This document shows, in pieces, positions 58,658 through 64,000 of a stretch of DNA of 64,000 nucleotides (positions are counted from its first letter, which is position 1; every line of letters starts with the position of its first letter). The stretch is from Sedimenticola selenatireducens. Lineage in GTDB: Bacteria; Pseudomonadota; Gammaproteobacteria; Chromatiales; Chromatiaceae. A program made the translations under genes and the position numbers. The stretch lies in assembly GCF_007625115.1 (NCBI RefSeq), contig NZ_VMNH01000001.1:1-64000 (forward strand), read 5' to 3'. Under the pieces are notes generated by a model, which searched no databases, was not told where the DNA came from, and saw nothing but the letters and a program-made list of their open reading frames with translations.

Positions 58658-60293
58658 TATCAGACACCCAGCTTCGTATTACCTGCGCTACGCGTTTAGG
58701 ATCATCCTGTACCATCTGACGCGCTGCCTCTAATGTATTCTCATATCGCTCTGGGCCGGGGAGCATCATAGAATCATCAGACCCATCCAAAGAGTCACCG
58801 CCACCCGTACCGGATGCGCCACCGGTTGCCCCGCCCTGTGCCTCAGCAAGTTGATGCATTACCGGAGGCTCTATCAATTTTTTCATGGTTGGACGCAAAA
58901 CAAATAAGATCAGTATCAGTACAAGTATGACACCTCCAGCCTGTTTCGCTACATCCCATACCCAAGGCTGTTGCCAAATAGCCAGTTCTGGGAGTGGTTG
59001 TGGTTGTTCCGGTGCCATAAATGCTGAATTAATCACCTCAACACTGTCACCCCGCTGGGCATTAAATCCTATGCTCTCTCTTACCAGACGGGTAATACGA
59101 CTGATCTCTTCGGGTGTCCGTTCTATTCGCGTGGTCGTGCCGTCATCTCCAAGCGTCACAAGATCATCAACAACCACGGCCACAGAAAGGCGTCGCAGCT
59201 TATTACTGGAGAGTCGGGTATGGCTGATCGTCTTATCCAACTCATAGTTTCGTGTCGAGCGTTTACTACTGTTGAGTGGAGACCCTGTTGTGCCTTCCGC
59301 TTCTGCACCCGCGGCTACTTCAGGTGCATTGCCTGCTGCCGGTGGCTGGTTACTGAGTGCGCCTGGCACACCCTGTACCGATGAGAGTCGACTCAGCTGC
59401 TCATTCGTTTGCTCACTTCGTAGTGCGGGCAGATCCGGGTTAAAACGTTCTGAAGTCTGCTCTGTAACTGTAAAATCAACTTCTGCAGAGACTTGGGCAC
59501 GTACCCGATCAGCACCTAAGATCGGCGCCAAAATCTCTTCCACTCTATCACGGTAGTGATTTTCGAGTTCTTTAGTGTATTCAAATTGGGAGGAGGTGAG
59601 CATCATCTGACGTGAATCCATCTCGCCACTCAACAGATTTCCCTTGTGATCTACAACCGTAATCCTTCCAGAATCAAGCTCCGGCACACTGGATGCCACA
59701 AGATGAACAATGGCAGCCACCTGCCCTTTATCCAGTACGCGGCCGGAATAGAGTTTTAGTACGACAGAAGCACTTGGGTTGTTATTTTTTCTGACAAAAA
59801 CCGATTTTTTTGGTGTAGCCAAATGTACTCTGGCCGACTCAATATTTGATAAGGTACCGATTGTCCGCGCCAATTCACCTTCCAGTGCACGATGAAACCG
59901 GGCCGCCTCCAGTGCACGGCTGGTACCAAAGCCCGTTTCCTGTTGCAGAATTTCAAACCCAAGGCTGTCACTATGCGGCAAACCCTGACCGGCAAGTTTC
60001 ATCCGCGCCTCTTGCACCTTACCGCTGTCCACCATGACCGCGCCCGTCGACTGATTGACCTTGTAGGGGATGCCACTCTGCTCCAATGCAGCCACCACCT
60101 CAGAGGCATCTTTCTGTGCCAGATTGCCATACAAAAGACTGTAATTCGGCGTCTGAGACCAGAGCACCACTGCAATTCCGAGTGCAACACTGGCCGCAAT
60201 ACCCACCATTACACCCAATTGTCGGACGACTGGATTTTGCCCCAGACCTACTTGCGGGAATGTTTGAGTCAAGGCTGTCTCTTCATTGGCCAC
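58647..60293 (-). CDS. fliF: flagellar MS-ring protein FliF
   Basis: The 548-residue protein has two membrane helices, about residues 27-47 (VMVGIAASVALGIAVVLW) and 455-475 (GGVILVLILILFVLRP). Between them lie the YscJ-like ring-building motifs: YKVNQSTGAVMVDSGKVQEA, LPHSDSLGFEILQQETGFG, then LATPKKSVFVRKNNNPSASV. A Ser/Gly-rich loop (about 310-350) precedes the third domain. The C-terminal tail (VAQVIRSWVSDNAG) is the FliG-binding peptide. Confidence 0.96.
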   Translation of the reverse strand: MANEETALTQTFPQVGLGQNPVVRQLGVMVGIAASVALGIAVVLWSQTPNYSLLYGNLAQKDASEVVAALEQSGIPYKVNQSTGAVMVDSGKVQEARMKLAGQGLPHSDSLGFEILQQETGFGTSRALEAARFHRALEGELARTIGTLSNIESARVHLATPKKSVFVRKNNNPSASVVLKLYSGRVLDKGQVAAIVHLVASSVPELDSGRITVVDHKGNLLSGEMDSRQMMLTSSQFEYTKELENHYRDRVEEILAPILGADRVRAQVSAEVDFTVTEQTSERFNPDLPALRSEQTNEQLSRLSSVQGVPGALSNQPPAAGNAPEVAAGAEAEGTTGSPLNSSKRSTRNYELDKTISHTRLSSNKLRRLSVAVVVDDLVTLGDDGTTTRIERTPEEISRITRLVRESIGFNAQRGDSVEVINSAFMAPEQPQPLPELAIWQQPWVWDVAKQAGGVILVLILILFVLRPTMKKLIEPPVMHQLAEAQGGATGGASGTGGGDSLDGSDDSMMLPGPERYENTLEAARQMVQDDPKRVAQVIRSWVSDNAG

Positions 60294-60358
60294 GATTATT
60301 ACCTATAATTATCGATAATTTACATTATATTTATAATATTACTTATTGATATATAATA
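60294..60358. other. very AT-rich gap between fliE and fliF
   Basis: Within these 65 bases, ATAATATTA (60333-60341) is mirrored by TAATATTAT (60354-60362, running into the fliE stop). The short TTATCGATAA palindrome at 60310-60319 is also present. The gap could tune the ratio of fliE to fliF message; no promoter consensus was seen. Confidence 0.3.
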
Positions 60359-60685
60359 TTATATTGGCATATTCATTACTTCTTTATAAGCGTCAACCAG
60401 TTTATTCCTGACCTGCACCATCGCCTCAAATGAGAGGCTGGATTTCTGCACGGCAACCATTACTTCCGCCAGATTGACGTCCTCACTACCCAGCTCAAAA
60501 GCCTGCTTGAGTGCTCCAGCTTGCTGTTGTGTTTCATTCACCTGATTGATCGACTCAGTCAACAGTGCGCCAAAATTAACCTCGGAAGGATTTTCAACAG
60601 GCTTCGGCGCTGAGGCTGCCTGTGCAGACATCACCCGCATCTGCGCCATAATCTGGTCAATATTCGTGGTTGTCATAATTCCCAT
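60359..60685 (-). CDS. fliE: flagellar hook-basal body protein FliE
   Basis: The 108-residue protein has the FliE C-terminal pattern: FELGSEDVNLAEVMVAVQKS and SLSFEAMVQVRNKLVDAYKE, then VMNMPI. FliE joins the MS ring to the rod. Starts at 60685 and 60676 (MTTTNIDQIMAQM) are both possible; the latter has GGGA three bases upstream. It is the first gene of the fliEFGHIJ operon, behind an RpoN-type site. Confidence 0.94.
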   Translation of the reverse strand: MGIMTTTNIDQIMAQMRVMSAQAASAPKPVENPSEVNFGALLTESINQVNETQQQAGALKQAFELGSEDVNLAEVMVAVQKSSLSFEAMVQVRNKLVDAYKEVMNMPI

Positions 60686-60715
60686 TCCGTGTATCTATAA
60701 TTTGGTTATCGGGTA

Positions 60716-60731
60716 TGCAGAATCCGCACCA
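60716..60731 (-). promoter_or_regulatory. sigma-54 (RpoN) promoter for fliE operon
   Basis: On the minus strand, TGGTGCGGATTCTGCA matches TGGCACG-N4-TTGCA at the invariant GG and GC with the required 10-base spacing, plus C, G, T and A positions. Transcription would start about 20-30 bases before fliE. It sits directly after the fleR stop. FleR-type activators drive fliE in related bacteria. Confidence 0.65.
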
Positions 60732-60734
60732 ATC

Positions 60735-62081
60735 TCATCCAGGTATGGCTACACCCGCATCCCGCAGGCGGGCAATTTTGTAGCGCAGTGTCCGCTGGCT
60801 AATACCCAGGCGTTCTGCCACCTCTTTTCGACTGGTTCTGTCGTTACTCAGCGCATCCAGAATCATTTTTTCTTCAACCGATCGCAAGTCTTCACTCAGA
60901 CAGCCTTTTGAAGCGCCTTCAGCAATCTCTTTTGACGGTGCCTGAGGAACGGGCATATCCATCTCAAAACAGAGGGAATCCGGTGAGATCTCAGATCCAT
61001 CGCAGAGAATGAGTCCCCGCTGCATCACGTTATCCAACTCGCGCACGTTGCCAGGCCATTTATGATCCAACAACTTCTGTTCGGCCGCTTGTGAAAGCTG
61101 GGGTTCAGCTATTTGCTGACTTTGGCAGATCCTTCTCAATAGAAACTGTGCCAACGGCAAAATGTCTCTGGGACGTTCTCTGAGAGGAGGAAGATGCAGG
61201 GGAAAAACACTCAGGCGATAAAACAGGTCTTCGCGAAAACGACCTGCAGCAACCTCCTCCCGTAAGTTCCTATTCGTCGTCGCCAAAATTCTGACATTCA
61301 AAGGGATGACCTTACGACCACCCAACCTTTCAACTTCCTTCTCCTGTAGAACGCGTAACAACTTGGCCTGTAGAGGCAGACTCATTTCAGAGACTTCATC
61401 CAGCAGCAAAGTACCTTCTTGAGCCTGTTCAAATTTCCCCGGGGCAGAATTATAGGCTCCAGTGTAAGCACCTTTTTCATACCCAAATAACATCGCCTCC
61501 AGCATATTGTCCGGTATAGCCGCACAATTAATAGCCACAAAGGGACCATCAGCACAGTTTGACTGGCGATGGATATAACGGGCAAAGACCTCTTTACCTG
61601 TACCACTCTCCCCACCAATACAGACCGTAGCCTGACTCTTGGCTACTCGCCCGGCAAGGTTTACCAACTCACGGGTCCTTAAATCATCCGCAATGACTTG
61701 GTCATCCACAGGTTCAGCATGCTGGATGCACTGTTTGACTTTCTCTATTAAGAGCGATGGTTCAAACGGTTTGGCAAGATAATCTGTTGCCCCCTGGCGC
61801 ATCGCTGATACCGCTTTCTCTATATTGCCAAATGCCGTCATCATCAAAACAGGCAGCGTTGGATAACGGGATTTAATCCTGGCCAGTAACTCATGCCCAT
61901 CCATCGGCTGCATCTGCACATCGCTGACAACCAAGCCCACTGATTTGTTCTCAAGCACTTTCAGTGCACTCTTACCATCAACAGCTGATGCTACCGTATA
62001 GCCTGACAACTCCAGTGTGTCGCAGAGCGCCTCACGCAGGGTCTTATCATCTTCAACGATTAAAACGGTTGCATGACTCAT
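60735..62081 (-). CDS. fleR: sigma-54-dependent flagellar response regulator FleR/FlrC
   Basis: The 448-residue protein has a receiver domain (VLIVEDDKTLREALCDTLEL, phospho-Asp in LVVSDVQMQPMDG, YLAKPFEP), an AAA+ core (Walker A GESGTGKE; sigma-54 contact loop GAYTGA, a Tyr variant of GAFTGA; EGTLLLDEVSEMSLPLQ) and a Fis-type helix-turn-helix (SRKEVAERLGISQRTLRYKI). It overlaps fleS by four bases. With FleS it activates middle flagellar genes such as fliE just downstream. Confidence 0.93.
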   Translation of the reverse strand: MSHATVLIVEDDKTLREALCDTLELSGYTVASAVDGKSALKVLENKSVGLVVSDVQMQPMDGHELLARIKSRYPTLPVLMMTAFGNIEKAVSAMRQGATDYLAKPFEPSLLIEKVKQCIQHAEPVDDQVIADDLRTRELVNLAGRVAKSQATVCIGGESGTGKEVFARYIHRQSNCADGPFVAINCAAIPDNMLEAMLFGYEKGAYTGAYNSAPGKFEQAQEGTLLLDEVSEMSLPLQAKLLRVLQEKEVERLGGRKVIPLNVRILATTNRNLREEVAAGRFREDLFYRLSVFPLHLPPLRERPRDILPLAQFLLRRICQSQQIAEPQLSQAAEQKLLDHKWPGNVRELDNVMQRGLILCDGSEISPDSLCFEMDMPVPQAPSKEIAEGASKGCLSEDLRSVEEKMILDALSNDRTSRKEVAERLGISQRTLRYKIARLRDAGVAIPG

Positions 62082-63310
62082 GCAGAACTCCTTACAACAG
62101 ATGTGTATTCGCTGTCTTGCAAGACAGTCGCAGCAACAGGTGCCTGCACTGACAACTCAGAAAACAGCGGCAAGACAATGGAAAAACGGGCGCCTGTTCC
62201 AGGCGCACTCTCGACAGTCACTTTTCCGTGATGTGCCAGTACAACCGCCTGAACAACGGCTAGACCAAGCCCGGTTCCATTTGATCGAGTGGTATAGAAG
62301 GGGTCAAAAATTTGCTGCTGGTGCTCTTCGGAAATACCTGGGCCATTATCACTAAATGTGATCGTCAGGAGATCATTCTCACGCTTTAGAGTGATCTGCA
62401 AATAGATAGGACCCTGCTGTTGAATCGCATTGACTGCAATGTTGATCATCGCACCCAATAGTGCATCTTGATTACCGCTGATAAAGAGCATTTCAGCGGA
62501 CTTAACTGAGATATTCAGTGTGGCATCATTTTCCTGACAAAGCGGTTCCACGGCCTGCCGGAGATCATCTATCAACCCTTGGATGCTTATTTTGGCCAGC
62601 TCAAACTTCCCACCCTTTGCAAAGGCCAGCATATCGTTTATCTGACTTTCGATATGACGAAGCCGCTCCAGACAGCGTTGTGAAAAACGCTCACGCTGTT
62701 GAAGCGTAAGATCTTCGCGTGATAACAGTGTGGTATCGATGAGGGCTGAACTGAGGGGTGTTCTGATCTGATGCGCGAGCTGGGCTGACATTTCACCCAT
62801 CACGCTTAACCGCTTTCTGCGAGCAATGCGCTCCTGCAGTTGTCGTGTTTCTGTCACATCAAGCAGTAGAATAATATGACCGGAATCCGGCTCAAGAGAA
62901 CGCTGGGTCAAGGTGACGAGGCGATCTGTCACAAGCCACTGCTCACTCTCTTGCTGTCCCGGACGAAAACAGTGTTGGTAAAGGGTATGCCAGGCGACCC
63001 CCAGCCTAATTCCAGGCAGTAACTCCTCTGCGGCCGGATTGAGCTGGCTTACCACGCCCTGTCCATCGAGGACTACTACTGCAGCGGGAAGGGTTTCCAG
63101 GAGCCGGGTCAAGCGATTGGCAAGCGACTCTTTTTCTGCCAGCTGTTTTAATCGTTCGCTACGGGCCGCTGACAACTCAGAGGTCAGGCATGCTACCTGC
63201 GCCTGCAACTGATGGTAAGAATCAACGAGCTGGCCAGATACCTGGTTAAAAACCTGAAAGGCATCTTCGAGCTGTTCGCGCTTAACCGTATTCTGTTGAG
63301 CCATCGACAT
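62078..63310 (-). CDS. fleS: flagellar sensor histidine kinase FleS/FlrB
   Basis: The 410-residue cytoplasmic kinase has an N-terminal coiled coil (about 10-65), a PAS domain (LLETLPAAVVVLDGQGVVSQ, about 70-165) and the H-box GEMSAQLAHQIRTPLSSALI (His about 180). It also has N-box INIAVNAIQQQG and G-boxes FSDNGPGISEEHQQ and GTGLGLAVVQAVV. There are no membrane helices, as in FleS and FlrB. ATG 63310 or ATG 63304 may be used; the second has CGGA eight bases upstream. It is operonic with fleR. Confidence 0.92.
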   Translation of the reverse strand: MSMAQQNTVKREQLEDAFQVFNQVSGQLVDSYHQLQAQVACLTSELSAARSERLKQLAEKESLANRLTRLLETLPAAVVVLDGQGVVSQLNPAAEELLPGIRLGVAWHTLYQHCFRPGQQESEQWLVTDRLVTLTQRSLEPDSGHIILLLDVTETRQLQERIARRKRLSVMGEMSAQLAHQIRTPLSSALIDTTLLSREDLTLQQRERFSQRCLERLRHIESQINDMLAFAKGGKFELAKISIQGLIDDLRQAVEPLCQENDATLNISVKSAEMLFISGNQDALLGAMINIAVNAIQQQGPIYLQITLKRENDLLTITFSDNGPGISEEHQQQIFDPFYTTRSNGTGLGLAVVQAVVLAHHGKVTVESAPGTGARFSIVLPLFSELSVQAPVAATVLQDSEYTSVVRSSA

Positions 63311-63429
63311 GTTCCGTTATTTGACGCTTCCGGGGCTGAAATTGACCCTTTACAATCAGTAAACAAAAAACATGCCAAATTATTATTTCCTTTTTATACA
63401 GTTAGTTATGATGACTATAAAAACGCTCG

Positions 63430-64000
63430 TCAAATTCCCGTCGCTTCATGTGTGCGCTGAAGTCCGAATTTCCTCAGCTTTTCAACTAATGTGGTTCGCC
63501 GCATATTGAGTCGCTTGGCAGCATGGGCAACTACCCCATCTGATTCATCCAGTGCCTGACGAATCAAGCTCAACTCAAGATTATTTAAGTGCGTTTTAAG
63601 ATCAATGCCTTCATTGGGCAATCTCGGTACACTCTCAACCACACCAGGCTCATCACCCGACACCGTAACACTGGGAAGATCACCCGTCGGCTCAAGTGAA
63701 ATCATCCCCATCCTGAACTTTTCTGGCAGATCTTTGACATCCACCACACCAAAAGGATAGAGAATTGCCAGGCGCTCAATCAAATTCGCCAGTTCTCGAA
63801 CATTTCCCGGCCACTTGAACTGGCTAAGTGCCATAACCGCCGCAGGCGTCAGGCGTACTGATCCGCGCTTCTCCTTCTCAATCCTGGAAATCAGATCATT
63901 CACCAGAACGGGTATATCATCCCGCCTCTCGCGTAAGGGCGGCATTTCAATAGGAAAAACATTGAGTCGATAATAGAGATCTTCGCGAAACTTATCGTCC
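63430..64000 (-). CDS. fleQ: flagellar master regulator FleQ/FlrA, C-terminal part (5' end outside window)
   Basis: The frame enters from the right edge without a stop. Visible parts are the end of the sigma-54 AAA+ core (KFREDLYYRLNVFPIEMPPL then RERRDDIPVLV, and KWPGNVRELANLIERLAILY) and a C-terminal Fis-type helix-turn-helix (AHAAKRLNMRRTTLVEKLRK). In LNMRRTTLVEKLRKFGL the helix is that of FleQ/FlrA. The position directly upstream of fleSR supports this. N-terminal receiver-like and Walker regions are not in the window. Confidence 0.9.
   Translation of the reverse strand, partial: DDKFREDLYYRLNVFPIEMPPLRERRDDIPVLVNDLISRIEKEKRGSVRLTPAAVMALSQFKWPGNVRELANLIERLAILYPFGVVDVKDLPEKFRMGMISLEPTGDLPSVTVSGDEPGVVESVPRLPNEGIDLKTHLNNLELSLIRQALDESDGVVAHAAKRLNMRRTTLVEKLRKFGLQRTHEATGI

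Noticed and set aside
63335-63348. Possible sigma-54 site before fleS (minus strand)
   Set aside because: Spacing GG-N10-GC is right, but nothing else matches the consensus and the leader would be very short.

Overview
The window comes from a gammaproteobacterium with moderate GC content (judged by eye). The evidence is the conserved blocks aroA-cmk-rpsA-ihfB and smc-zipA-ligA, rdgC, and a polar-flagellum regulatory cascade of the Pseudomonas/Vibrio type (fleQ, fleSR). PrsK/PrsR-type regulators, a membrane pyrophosphatase, BluB and an AmmeMemoRadiSam locus would fit an environmental, possibly sulfur-oxidising Chromatiales-like bacterium, but that placement is inference. No rRNA, tRNA, CRISPR array or prophage was seen.

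Layout. 1-2.1 kb is accessory: a RAYT-type IS200-like transposase cut by the left edge, a 32-bp tandem repeat beside it, a small membrane protein and an unknown protein. 2.2-6.1 kb holds a Crp/Fnr regulator, fadH (2,4-dienoyl-CoA reductase) and a divergent GlxA-type AraC regulator. 6.1-20.2 kb is an exopolysaccharide/envelope region: a DUF1631 protein; an unusual ExeA-like ATPase fused through one membrane helix to an OmpA domain; a second stand-alone ATPase; two enzymes predicted to make UDP-GalNAc uronate; the PrsK/PrsR two-component pair; and an initiating sugar-phosphate transferase. 21.4-25.4 kb is cobalamin lower-ligand assembly and salvage (cobS, cobC, cobT, cobU, and divergent bluB under a cobalamin riboswitch). 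25.8-31.4 kb carries hppA, an RRM-like protein, an HsbR-like response regulator/phosphatase/kinase and lexA. 31.4-37.3 kb is mixed: a SET-domain protein, a degenerate ArnD-like protein, tex, two small proteins and a TetR/GST pair.

37.4-49.8 kb is housekeeping: ihfB, rpsA, cmk, aroA, ligA, zipA, smc, queF and rdgC. 49.9-52.5 kb is the AmmeMemoRadiSam trio, followed by a GYF_2/pentapeptide-repeat membrane protein. 53.5-64 kb is flagellar: fliK and a small FlhB-like gene on the plus strand, facing fliEFGHIJ, fleR, fleS and the 3' half of fleQ on the minus strand. A near-consensus FliA promoter precedes fliK and an RpoN-type site precedes fliE.

The most interesting signal is a pair of matching promoters. 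The lexA promoter carries the direct repeat GAAC-N7-GAAC just after an extended -10. This is the complement of the alphaproteobacterial LexA box, and this LexA has a recognition helix like the alphaproteobacterial one. The same box, in the same position relative to an extended -10, lies upstream of an unannotated 56-codon gene at 35745-35915 encoding a tail-anchored membrane peptide. That peptide is a candidate SOS-induced effector, possibly a division inhibitor. Also notable are the ATPase-OmpA fusion and an ArnD homologue that has lost its metal ligands.
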